Source: a bacterium (GTDB lineage: Bacteria > RUG730 > JAAEPJ01). From it: a stretch of DNA of 5,267 nt. Under the pieces are notes generated by a model. The model saw only the letters and a list, made by a program, of their open reading frames with translations, was not told where the DNA came from and ran no database searches. A program made the translations under genes and the position numbers. The DNA is taken from the NCBI GenBank assembly GCA_024222485.1, contig JAAEPJ010000396.1:1-5267 (forward strand), given 5' to 3'. How positions within the stretch are numbered: position 1 is the stretch's first letter; every line of letters starts with the position of its first letter. Of the stretch, positions 1 through 5,267 are shown one piece after another.

Positions 1-1077
1 CTAAGATCACAGCCATTACATATAATAAGCTTAGGATCTAGTGGAACAGGTAAAACGTATTTACAAGAGAAAATAAGTGAATTAATCCCAGAAGAGCAGA
101 AACTAGAAATCACAACCTTATCAGAAAATGCCCTATATTACTTCGAAAGAACAGAACTAAAAAATAAACTAGTCTTGATCGAAGACTTAGATGGAGCAAA
201 TGACGATAAGGTTTTATATGCAATAAGAGAATTAATGAGCAAGAAGAGGATAAGTAAAACCATTCCAATAAAAGATAACCAAGGAAACTTAAAAACAATA
301 ACCTTACAAGTAGAAGGACCTATAAGTTTAGCGGGAACAACAACAAGAGAGAAGTTGTATGAAGATAATGCAAATAGAAGCATTTTAATTTACTTAGATA
401 ACTCTAAAAAGCATAAAGAATCAATAATGGATTATCAAAGAGCTTTATCAGCAGGACAAATAAATCAAAGCAAAGAGACTGAAATCAAGGAATTTATTAA
501 AGACATTCAATCTGTACTAAAATCAATAAAAGTTATAAACCCATATGCAAATCAATTAAAAATCCCTGAAACAGATTTTAAACCGCTAAGAACAAATGCT
601 CATTACTTGAATTTTATAGAGGTTATTACATTTTATAAGCAATATCAAAGAAAAATAAAGATAAACGAAAATGGAGAAAAATATATAGAAACGACATTAG
701 AGGATATAAAAGAAGCAAACGAATTATTAAAAGAAGTGTTATTAGCAAAAAGTGATGAGTTAACAAAAGCAAGTAGAAACTTCTTGGAGATGATAAAACA
801 CTATTTAAAAACAAAAGATAAAATAAGCTTTTATAGTAAAGAGTTGAGGCAAGAATATAGGATAAAACCAACAACCTTAAAAAGGTATTTAAGGGATCTA
901 AATTCCTATGGATACATAAAAATAGTAAGTGGAAATAGTGCTAAAGGATATGAATATGAGTTATCAGAACCAGGAGATTATGATAAATTAGAAGATAGGG
1001 TAATGAATTCATTAGAAAAAGGCATATTAAACATAACAAAAGAGTGGGCCACTGGTTCACTAGTGGCCCACCAATAA
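1..1077 (+). CDS. AAA+ helicase/primase-type replication protein, C-terminal part (5' truncated by window edge)
   Basis: The frame is open from base 1 to the TAA at 1075-1077, giving 358 visible residues. The start lies left of the window; the TTG at 175 falls inside the ATPase core and is not a real start. Seen: a Walker A motif GSSGTGKT at visible residues 12-19, a hydrophobic strand ending in a Walker B-like LVLIEDLDG at 57-65, a sensor-1-like strand ISLAGTTTRE at about 108-117, and an Arg-finger-like NANRS at 123-127. These are followed by a charged helical region and a winged-helix-like C-terminus at about 260-322 (FLEMIKHYL to YEYEL). This order fits the ATPase half of primase-helicase proteins carried by Bacteroidota mobile elements, which probably unwind or prime element DNA. 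No zinc-finger or Toprim part is visible, so the primase assignment is inference. The reading frame ends inside a GC-rich hairpin, and the JAB gene follows after 105 bp on the same strand. Confidence 0.72.
   Translation, partial: LRSQPLHIISLGSSGTGKTYLQEKISELIPEEQKLEITTLSENALYYFERTELKNKLVLIEDLDGANDDKVLYAIRELMSKKRISKTIPIKDNQGNLKTITLQVEGPISLAGTTTREKLYEDNANRSILIYLDNSKKHKESIMDYQRALSAGQINQSKETEIKEFIKDIQSVLKSIKVINPYANQLKIPETDFKPLRTNAHYLNFIEVITFYKQYQRKIKINENGEKYIETTLEDIKEANELLKEVLLAKSDELTKASRNFLEMIKHYLKTKDKISFYSKELRQEYRIKPTTLKRYLRDLNSYGYIKIVSGNSAKGYEYELSEPGDYDKLEDRVMNSLEKGILNITKEWATGSLVAHQ
1044..1071 (+). terminator. GC-rich hairpin at the 3' end of the replication gene; possible terminator or attenuator
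   Basis: The 10-base arm GTGGGCCACT (1044-1053) is the exact reverse complement of AGTGGCCCAC (1062-1071), leaving an 8-base loop. It is strikingly GC-rich in an AT-rich window and is followed by an A-rich stretch, not a clear T-run. It covers the last codons of the helicase/primase gene, which ends at 1077. It could end or slow transcription before the JAB gene, stabilise the mRNA 3' end, or be a DNA-level site. The lack of a T-tract makes a classical Rho-independent terminator doubtful. Confidence 0.4.
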
Positions 1078-1144
1078 AAATGGCCCACATAATCAATGAT
1101 ATTAGCTCAAGAATGGATAAAATTAGCAGTGGTCCATGTGGTCC
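1044..1144. repeat. Cluster of short GTGGNCC-type repeats in both orientations
   Basis: Five related GC-rich words lie within 101 bp: GTGGGCCAC (1044-1052), GTGGCCCAC (1063-1071), TGGCCCACAT (1081-1090), GTGGTCCA (1129-1136) and GTGGTCC (1138-1144). The first two form a perfect hairpin. TGGCCCACAT can also pair with the downstream ATGTGGTCC at 1136-1144 with one mismatch, so alternative folds are possible. They span the junction between the replication gene and the JAB gene. Their role is unknown: RNA structure, protein-binding sites for the element, or a repeat-expanded coding tail are all possible. Confidence 0.45.
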
Positions 1145-1182
1145 TCGAAATGCACGGGTGGCACTTTTAAAAAAAAGAAATT

Positions 1183-1719
1183 ATGATAGAAAAATTAACA
1201 AAAGAAGAAAAGAATATAAAAATGCGTAGTTCATCGGCCATGTATAGAATAATGCATAAAATATTACTTCGTAAATCAAAGATATTCCAAGATAAAGAAC
1301 ATCTATGGTTAATGGTATTAGATAGTGCGTTAAATATCAAAAGTTTAGATGTAATAAGTATAGGAACAGTAAATGAAACTTTAGGAAATCCAATGGAAAT
1401 TTATAGTATTGCTATGAAAAAGAGGGCTGTTTATATATCGCTAATTCATAATCACCCAAGTGGAGAGTTACTTCCATCAAAAAGCGATATAGATCTAACA
1501 AATCAAGTGATCCAAGTTGGGAAAATGCATTCGATACCTTTAATAGATAAACTTATAATAGGCCAAAATGGATATTTTAGTTTTAAAGATACGGGTCTGT
1601 TATTGGAATTAGAAATGAGTTTAAAATATATACCTCATTACAAGTTTTGGGAAAAAATAACAGAAATATTATCAAATGAAGAATATTTAAATAAATCAAA
1701 AAGATTTATAAATGTATGA
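1183..1719 (+). CDS. RadC-like JAB/JAMM-domain protein
   Basis: This 178-residue protein carries the RadC-type metal-binding signature H89-x-H91-x7-S99-x2-D102 (HNHPSGELLPSKSD), preceded by a RadC-like strand SIGTVNETLGNPMEIY (about 59-74) whose E72 is a candidate acidic ligand. Downstream, IDKLIIGQNGYFSFKDTGLL (121-140) matches the end of the JAB fold. It lacks the N-terminal helix-hairpin-helix of chromosomal RadC and so belongs to the short form common on mobile elements. JAMM proteins bind zinc and many are isopeptidases, but the role of RadC-type members is not established; here it is presumably tied to element DNA processing. ATG 1183 is the first start after the in-frame TAA at 1168; ATG 1222 (M14) is an alternative. 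Its 3' end overlaps the next gene by 8 nt (ATGTATGA), which suggests translational coupling with the recombinases. Confidence 0.85.
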   Translation: MIEKLTKEEKNIKMRSSSAMYRIMHKILLRKSKIFQDKEHLWLMVLDSALNIKSLDVISIGTVNETLGNPMEIYSIAMKKRAVYISLIHNHPSGELLPSKSDIDLTNQVIQVGKMHSIPLIDKLIIGQNGYFSFKDTGLLLELEMSLKYIPHYKFWEKITEILSNEEYLNKSKRFINV

Positions 1720-2560
1720 AATTCATGAGAAACTAATAGAAGAGATGCAGGAATATCTAACAAGATTGGGTTATTCATCAGAAACAATAAAAAGCTACAT
1801 AAAAAACCTGAAATATTTTTTCAACTGGATAATAAAAGAAAATATAGAAAAGGTAAATCAATCAACGATCGATCAATATCTCAAATGTTTACACAAAAAA
1901 CCAATAACAAGTAAAACCATACAGACCAAATACAATATAATAAGACACTACAATAGATATTTAGAAAAGACTAAAAATGAAAAGATAATAACCAAACCAT
2001 TAGAATTACAAGATATAGATCTTCCAAAGAAAGCAGAAATACTAACCATAAAAGAAATCAAAAAACTATATGCTGTAATAGAAGAAACAATAATCGGCTT
2101 AAGAGATAAAGCTTTACTATCTTTATATTACGGATGTGGTTTAAGAAATAAAGAAGGGACAAAAGTAAAAATAGAAGATATAGATTATAAAAGAAGCATA
2201 TTAGAAATTAAACCAGGAAAAAATTATCAAAATAGATTTATTCCTTTAAGTATAAAAGTAAAGGAAGATCTTTATAGATATCAAACTCAAAGTAGACCAT
2301 ACATAACAAATACGAAGACAAATATATTTTTACTTAATAATCAAGGAAATCCAATAACTCCAGTAACAAACCGAAGAATATTTAATAAATTATTGGAAAA
2401 ATCAGATATACAAAAGCCTATAACTTTACATATGTTAAGACATAGTTTAGGAACTCATTTATTGAAACAAGGGATGCAATTAGAACAAATAAGCCAATTA
2501 TTGGGACATAAAAGCTTAGATACAACTCAGATTTATGCTCAAATTAAAAATCATGAATGA
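1712..2560 (+). CDS. Tyrosine recombinase/integrase with complete catalytic set
   Basis: The protein has 282 residues. The N-terminal SAM-like core-binding domain spans about residues 5-85 (LIEEMQEYLTRLGYSSETI onward) and the catalytic domain about 108-280. The catalytic residues can be read directly: R145 in GCGLRNKEG, probable beta-hairpin lysine K170 in KPGKNYQNR, H240 and R243 in HMLRHS, H266 in LLGHKSLDTT, and the nucleophile Y275 in TQIYA. It should therefore cut and rejoin DNA through a 3'-phosphotyrosyl link at the element's attachment sites. It is slightly shorter than XerC/XerD (about 300 residues), and its gene context is an element rather than a housekeeping locus. ATG 1712 overlaps the JAB stop by 8 nt; the 3' end overlaps the second recombinase by 8 nt, so the three genes look co-translated. 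Confidence 0.92.
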   Translation: MYEIHEKLIEEMQEYLTRLGYSSETIKSYIKNLKYFFNWIIKENIEKVNQSTIDQYLKCLHKKPITSKTIQTKYNIIRHYNRYLEKTKNEKIITKPLELQDIDLPKKAEILTIKEIKKLYAVIEETIIGLRDKALLSLYYGCGLRNKEGTKVKIEDIDYKRSILEIKPGKNYQNRFIPLSIKVKEDLYRYQTQSRPYITNTKTNIFLLNNQGNPITPVTNRRIFNKLLEKSDIQKPITLHMLRHSLGTHLLKQGMQLEQISQLLGHKSLDTTQIYAQIKNHE

Positions 2561-3401
2561 ACTGAAAATTTATTTAGAAAAAAAACGTTTTACAGAAAAG
2601 ACAATCAAAGAGGTCGAAAGAACAATAAGAAACTATACAGATTGGTTATTAAGTAAAAATTTAACAATAGAAGAAGCAAAATATCAAGATATTTTAAACT
2701 ACGTAGGTTATCTCCAAAGTCTGAAATATAAAAAAGTTAGCATAAATATAATACTAAAACATCTAGAGCACTACTATAAATACAAAGATCTAGACAATCC
2801 AGCTTTAGGACTTAGATTGATAGGAATAACATATAATAAACCAAATTTATTTTCAAATGAAGATTTAGATAAGATATATGACATATATAAATCAAAAGAA
2901 ATAGGTACTTATAGAGAAACAGATAAATTAATATTAGGTCTAATAATTTATCAAGCATTGGATATTCAAAGTATACTTAATTTAAAAACTACAGATATAA
3001 ATCTAGAAAAGGGAGAAATAATAGCCAATCCAAAAACAAGAAGAGGGCAAAGCAGAATAATAAAATTAGAACCTCATCAAATCTTGCCATTGAATTATTA
3101 CATCGAAAAGATACATAAATCTTATAAAAATAATCTTTTTACAGATAAAGAGAGGACATTAATAAATCAGCTTCAGTATATAACCAAAAGATTAAAAAAT
3201 CAGTTAAAAGAGAATGATATAAACCTAAAAAGCCTAAACCAACTAAGGCAAAGTAGATATGCCATCTGGTACAAACAACATGGAATAAGAAAAGCCCAAT
3301 ATCTAGGAGGCTTTAAAAGTGCGTATACAATTCAGAAATATGCCAATTTAGACATAGAAGATCTAAAAAGTGCGATAGAAAAATTTCATCCACTGGGCTG
3401 A
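2553..3401 (+). CDS. Second tyrosine recombinase, catalytically degenerate partner
   Basis: From ATG 2553 this is also 282 residues. I prefer this start over ATG 2535 because it gives the overlap ATGAATGA with the upstream stop, matching the ATGTATGA overlap one gene earlier, and it begins directly at the core-binding domain. The fold is recognisable: N-terminal helices at about 4-75 (LKIYLEKKRFTEKTI), then the catalytic domain from about 98. Aligned with its neighbour, Arg I is replaced by D137 (YQALDIQS), the HxxR box reads N229-Q-L-R232, and the third-box histidine is G253 (LGGFKS). A hairpin lysine (K161), R232 and Y263 (IQKYANLD) remain. Loss of Arg I and both histidines predicts little or no strand cleavage on its own. 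It may be a structural or DNA-binding partner in a hetero-complex with the upstream enzyme. The intact length and coupling argue against simple decay. Confidence 0.82.
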   Translation: MNELKIYLEKKRFTEKTIKEVERTIRNYTDWLLSKNLTIEEAKYQDILNYVGYLQSLKYKKVSINIILKHLEHYYKYKDLDNPALGLRLIGITYNKPNLFSNEDLDKIYDIYKSKEIGTYRETDKLILGLIIYQALDIQSILNLKTTDINLEKGEIIANPKTRRGQSRIIKLEPHQILPLNYYIEKIHKSYKNNLFTDKERTLINQLQYITKRLKNQLKENDINLKSLNQLRQSRYAIWYKQHGIRKAQYLGGFKSAYTIQKYANLDIEDLKSAIEKFHPLG

Positions 3402-3449
3402 AATCGCTATATTGTTTTGGTGATTAGGAGTAAATAGTATGAAAACATA
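3402..3449. other. Candidate right end of the mobile element (attachment region)
   Basis: These 48 bp lie between the second recombinase stop and the first base with clear pyrophosphatase homology, so an element boundary should fall here. I see no convincing inverted repeat or long direct repeat inside it. In the hppA frame there is a stop at 3435-3437, and codons 3438-3449 (Y-E-N-I) do not match the family sequence that normally precedes GDPFKD, placing the junction near 3447-3450. The matching left end is outside the window, so core site and duplication length cannot be read. Confidence 0.4.
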
Positions 3450-3608
3450 GGAGATCCCTTTAAGGATACTAGTGGGCCTAGTATGAATATTTTGATCAAG
3501 CTAAGCACCATCGTAGCCCTGATCATAGCGCCGCATATTGCTAAAAAATCTAAGATTAAAAATATTAAAGCCAATAATACTGAGATAAATTATTATAATG
3601 AAAAATAG
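3450..3608 (+). pseudogene. hppA: 3'-terminal fragment of membrane-bound pyrophosphatase gene (hppA)
   Basis: Read in frame from 3450, the DNA encodes 52 residues starting [18 protein letters not shown], followed by [10 protein letters not shown] and a lysine/asparagine-rich tail ending at TAG 3606-3608. The [17 protein letters not shown] block is the hallmark of the last part of membrane-bound Na+/H+-translocating inorganic pyrophosphatases; the DPFKD segment contributes acidic and lysine residues to the pyrophosphate site, and the hydrophobic stretch is the last membrane helix. The family is about 650-750 residues or more, so nearly the whole gene is missing. An in-frame stop at 3435-3437 lies just upstream and no long ORF joins on. 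It abuts the recombinase module, so the gene was probably split by insertion or rearrangement. An internal ATG at 3483 would give 41 residues, with no reason to expect a functional product. Confidence 0.85.
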
Positions 3609-3660
3609 TAGTTTATATAATATTGTGAGTTGAAATCTATGAATTATTAAAATAAAATAT

Positions 3661-3668
3661 TATATTTG
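3661..3668 (+). promoter_or_regulatory. Bacteroidota-type -7 promoter element for the lipoprotein gene
   Basis: TATATTTG fits the Bacteroidota -7 consensus TAnnTTTG exactly and sits 29 nt before the ATG at 3698, which would give a short leader of about 25 nt. No good TTG/TTTG -33 element is visible at the expected distance upstream; the nearest TTG, at 3630-3632, is too far. Such AT-rich words also arise by chance here, so this is a candidate only. Confidence 0.4.
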
Positions 3669-3697
3669 TATTAACTTAAAATCTAAAAATATAAATA

Positions 3698-4786
3698 ATG
3701 AAAAAAGATATAATCAAAATCTTTTCTGTAGTTATGGTCATTTTTATTATATCTTGTGGTGATAATAAAAAGCCAAAAACTTATTCAGATAATCTGGATT
3801 ATACTGAACAAGTAGAAAACAAAGGAATCAAAAGTCCAAGAACTGCTTTAGATTCACAATCTCAAGCTCCGAATCCTTCGCAAATTTCTCCAATAACAAC
3901 AGATTCTCCGACACCAACAACAATTGCTCAATCAAATGACAACAATTTGTTAGAAAGGCAGAATTCAGGAAAAATAAATTCTAGGACAGATTGTAACAAA
4001 TTTATATCCTCAAGAAAATATAACGATGTCATAAGTAATGAACTTCAATTTAAGGTAGTTGATTTAAATCAAAAATTAAAACAAGAATATGAGCCTCTTA
4101 AAAATAAGTTTGTAGACTCTATAAAAGATTCTTTAGACTCTATAAAAGATGCTAGAATAAAAAAATTTATGTGTAAAATGTTTAATGATGCTAGAATAAA
4201 AAAACTTAGGGATAATAAGGATGAAGAAATGTTTAAGTTGAGTAAAAACCCTTTCGAAGTTTCAAAAGGATTCTCGAGAATCCTTTATGTACTAGATGGT
4301 TTTCTTGAATCAATACTCAAAAATAAACCTAAAGATATTAACACTAATGAAATTTCTAACAAATTAAAAAAATATAGAGATGAATATCTGAATATTTTAG
4401 AAGGATCATACAAACATCTTTTGACAGCTCTTTTGGTTTCTTATGAATATAGAACAGATGGAGTATATGTCCACCAAAATCACCAAAATCACCACAAGGT
4501 ATTTTTTTCAATTTTAAATCAAGTTATTGAGAAAACTTATAATTCAAGAGATAAAGAATTTTATATATCAACTATTGATTTTTTTGGTTGGACTCGTAAA
4601 GGCTTTGGTTATGGAGAGTCAATTATTGCAACTTTAGATTACGGTAAAACTTTCCATATACTTAAAAAGGATATAGATTATAGAGTTAAAAATTATAATT
4701 CCAAAAAACATAAAAATCATGTTGAAATAGAATTATTAAGCAGAAAATATCATGATTGCAAAGAGTTGAATTGGTGGGAAACGTAA
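3698..4786 (+). CDS. Predicted lipoprotein of unknown function
   Basis: I do not recognise the family. The 362-residue product begins with a type II signal peptide: basic MKKDIIK, a hydrophobic stretch 8-18 and the lipobox I17-I18-S19-C20, so it should be lipidated at C20 and anchored in a membrane. The residues after it (GDNKK) are not a strong surface-export signal. Residues 45-80 form a Ser/Thr/Pro/Gln-rich, probably disordered linker. Residues 105-245 are charged and mostly helical, with duplicated pieces DSIKD (140-144, 147-151) and DARIKK (151-156, 164-169). The C-terminal part is rich in Tyr, His and Lys and has a short HQNHQNHHK run at 259-267. It is not overlapped with neighbours and has its own candidate promoter. 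Its codon use (more GAT/TCT/CTT) looks less extreme than the recombinase genes, hinting at a separate origin. The closeness to mobile DNA suggests lineage-specific accessory content. Confidence 0.75.
   Translation: MKKDIIKIFSVVMVIFIISCGDNKKPKTYSDNLDYTEQVENKGIKSPRTALDSQSQAPNPSQISPITTDSPTPTTIAQSNDNNLLERQNSGKINSRTDCNKFISSRKYNDVISNELQFKVVDLNQKLKQEYEPLKNKFVDSIKDSLDSIKDARIKKFMCKMFNDARIKKLRDNKDEEMFKLSKNPFEVSKGFSRILYVLDGFLESILKNKPKDINTNEISNKLKKYRDEYLNILEGSYKHLLTALLVSYEYRTDGVYVHQNHQNHHKVFFSILNQVIEKTYNSRDKEFYISTIDFFGWTRKGFGYGESIIATLDYGKTFHILKKDIDYRVKNYNSKKHKNHVEIELLSRKYHDCKELNWWET
4113..4204 (+). repeat. Two nested short direct repeats inside the lipoprotein gene
   Basis: A 17-bp unit beginning TAGACTCTATAAAAG occurs at 4113-4129 and 4134-4150 (21-bp period), and an 18-bp unit beginning GATGCTAGAAT occurs at 4148-4165 and 4187-4204 (39-bp period). 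Both periods are multiples of three, so the frame is kept, and they encode the repeated peptides DSIKD and DARIKK. The copies are identical at DNA level, which suggests recent duplication. Confidence 0.7.
4265..4286. repeat. Perfect 22-bp palindrome within the lipoprotein coding sequence
   Basis: The sequence AAAGGATTCTC followed by GAGAATCCTTT is a perfect inverted repeat with no spacer, centred on a CTCGAG hexamer. It encodes K190-G-F-S-R-I-L196 plus the first base of the Y197 codon. As RNA it could form a stem with a small loop, and as DNA it could be a dimeric protein-binding site; chance cannot be excluded. Confidence 0.6.
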
Positions 4787-4800
4787 AATGTAACATTTTA
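4784..4800 (+). terminator. Weak AT-rich inverted repeat at the lipoprotein stop codon
   Basis: TAAAATGT, a single A, then ACATTTTA form a perfect inverted repeat overlapping the TAA stop (4784-4786). As RNA the stem is weak and the loop would have to open to at least three bases, and no T-run follows. A second small stem (TTTGG 4840-4844 with CCAAA 4848-4852) lies downstream. Either could help end the transcript, but neither is convincing. Confidence 0.2.
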
Positions 4801-5022
4801 AATTAAATCAAAGTTTGCAATAAATATTAATCAGATTTTTTTGGTTTCCAAACTAAAAATTGAATATTTTAATATTTGTAAAGATATTTAATCCTAGTAT
4901 AGATTGACAAAATTTTCTTCAAATGAAAACAAAATCATCATTTATAAGTTAAAGAAAACAAACAGCTAATACATTAAAAAAGATCTATGCAAGCCTAAAA
5001 ACATCGATTTTCACTCATGACT
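4787..5022. other. Non-coding stretch between lipoprotein gene and IS3-like end
   Basis: This AT-rich stretch of 236 bp has frequent stops in all frames. I see no gene, tRNA or strong promoter in it, apart from the two weak stems described at its left side. Confidence 0.6.
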
Positions 5023-5267
5023 TGTCCTGAAATAGGTTGACACAAAATCAACAAAAAATGGACAAAAAAACTAAAGAAAGAAAAATATTTAGTAGATCAG
5101 ATCAACTAGATATAATACAAGAATACTTAGTGTTTGTAAGCAAACAAAACTATAGTTAAAAGTTACAATTTAAATTCATGTATATATCACAAAAGAAGTA
5201 GTCAGCTTATAAAAACACAAAATATACCAAAAACATACCTATCGAATAATAAGTCAATTCCTTATCC
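5023..5267 (+). mobile_element. IS3-family-like insertion sequence, left end only (runs off window)
   Basis: The sequence from 5023, TGTCCTGAAATAGGTTGACA, has the TG-start and layout of an IS3-type terminal inverted repeat, and an orfA-like start codon follows 35 bp inside the end (5058), as usual in this family. The right end and orfB are outside the window, so neither the matching inverted repeat nor a target duplication can be checked. The first ORF is frame-disrupted, so this copy is probably defective. Confidence 0.6.
5058..5267 (+). pseudogene. IS3-like transposase OrfA, N-terminal part, frameshifted
   Basis: The ATG at 5058 opens a 33-codon frame beginning MDKKTKERKIFSRSDQLDII and ending at TAA 5157-5159. 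The basic start followed by a short helix resembles the N-terminus of OrfA, the helix-turn-helix DNA-binding subunit, which is normally about 90-120 residues. In the next frame, from about 5152, the coding resumes as IVKSYNLNSCIYHKRSSQL and stays open to the window edge; KSYNLNS resembles the turn and recognition-helix region expected next. A single-base loss near 5150-5160 therefore best explains the break. This is too early for the programmed frameshift of IS3 elements, which occurs between orfA and orfB. Confidence 0.5.

Noticed and set aside
110-383. Two minus-strand open frames opposite the helicase/primase gene
   Set aside because: They lie entirely antisense to a gene with clear Walker motifs and their hydrophobic, Leu/Ser-rich translations are typical of the complement of Lys/Glu-rich coding DNA.
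626-874. Minus-strand open frame of 82 codons
   Set aside because: It is antisense to the same gene, with a low-complexity Leu/Phe/Ser product and no motif or start context.
1044-1229. A separate 61-residue gene starting with GTG
   Set aside because: It starts inside the hairpin, overlaps both neighbours, and its sequence is explained by the short repeats. It is kept only as a possible shifted tail of the replication protein.
1712-3401. The recombinase pair as housekeeping XerC/XerD
   Set aside because: XerC and XerD are both catalytically complete and normally not adjacent; here one lacks Arg I and two histidines, and the genes are coupled to a JAB protein and a replication ATPase.
3483-3608. 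A 41-residue small membrane protein starting at ATG 3483
   Set aside because: The same frame continues upstream with strong pyrophosphatase homology ([11 protein letters not shown]), so it is a fragment of hppA and not an independent small gene.
4113-4204. Repeats as a CRISPR array
   Set aside because: There are only two copies of each of two different short units, all in frame within a coding sequence, with no regular spacers and no cas genes in view.

Overview
The window is very AT-rich, with AAA/ATA/TTA-dominated codon use, and reads as accessory DNA from a member of the Bacteroidota. The pointers are a RadC-like JAB protein next to paired tyrosine recombinases, a TAnnTTTG-type promoter sequence before the lipoprotein gene, and an IS3-type end. 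The strong AT bias, mobile DNA and gene debris would suit an intracellular lineage such as Amoebophilus/Cardinium. That placement is an inference and no marker gene proves it.

Region 1 (1-3449) is the right-hand part of a mobile element whose left part lies outside the window. All genes point right: the C-terminal part of an AAA+ helicase/primase-type replication protein (1-1077, no start in the window), a RadC-like JAB/JAMM protein (1183-1719), a tyrosine recombinase with the full catalytic set (1712-2560), and a second tyrosine recombinase of the same length that has lost several catalytic residues (2553-3401). The last three genes overlap by 8 nt at each junction, so they are probably translated as a coupled unit. 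A GC-rich hairpin and a cluster of GTGGNCC-type repeats sit at the end of the replication gene.

Region 2 (3450-3608) is the final 52 codons of a membrane-bound pyrophosphatase gene (hppA), without the rest of the gene. It begins only 48 bp after the second recombinase stop. The simplest reading is that the element inserted into hppA, or carried off or rearranged its end, so one boundary of the element lies at about 3402-3450.

Region 3 (3609-4786) holds a separate gene for an unrecognised 362-residue lipoprotein with its own candidate promoter. It has a lipobox, a Ser/Thr/Pro-rich linker, internal repeats and a perfect 22-bp palindrome in the coding sequence.

Region 4 (4787-5267) is non-coding for about 235 bp and then enters an IS3-like insertion sequence: its terminal sequence at 5023 and a frame-disrupted first transposase ORF that runs off the right edge.

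Together the four left-hand genes look like a self-contained replication and integration module (helicase/primase, JAB protein, catalytic recombinase plus degenerate partner). The lipoprotein and the IS remnant are unrelated neighbours.
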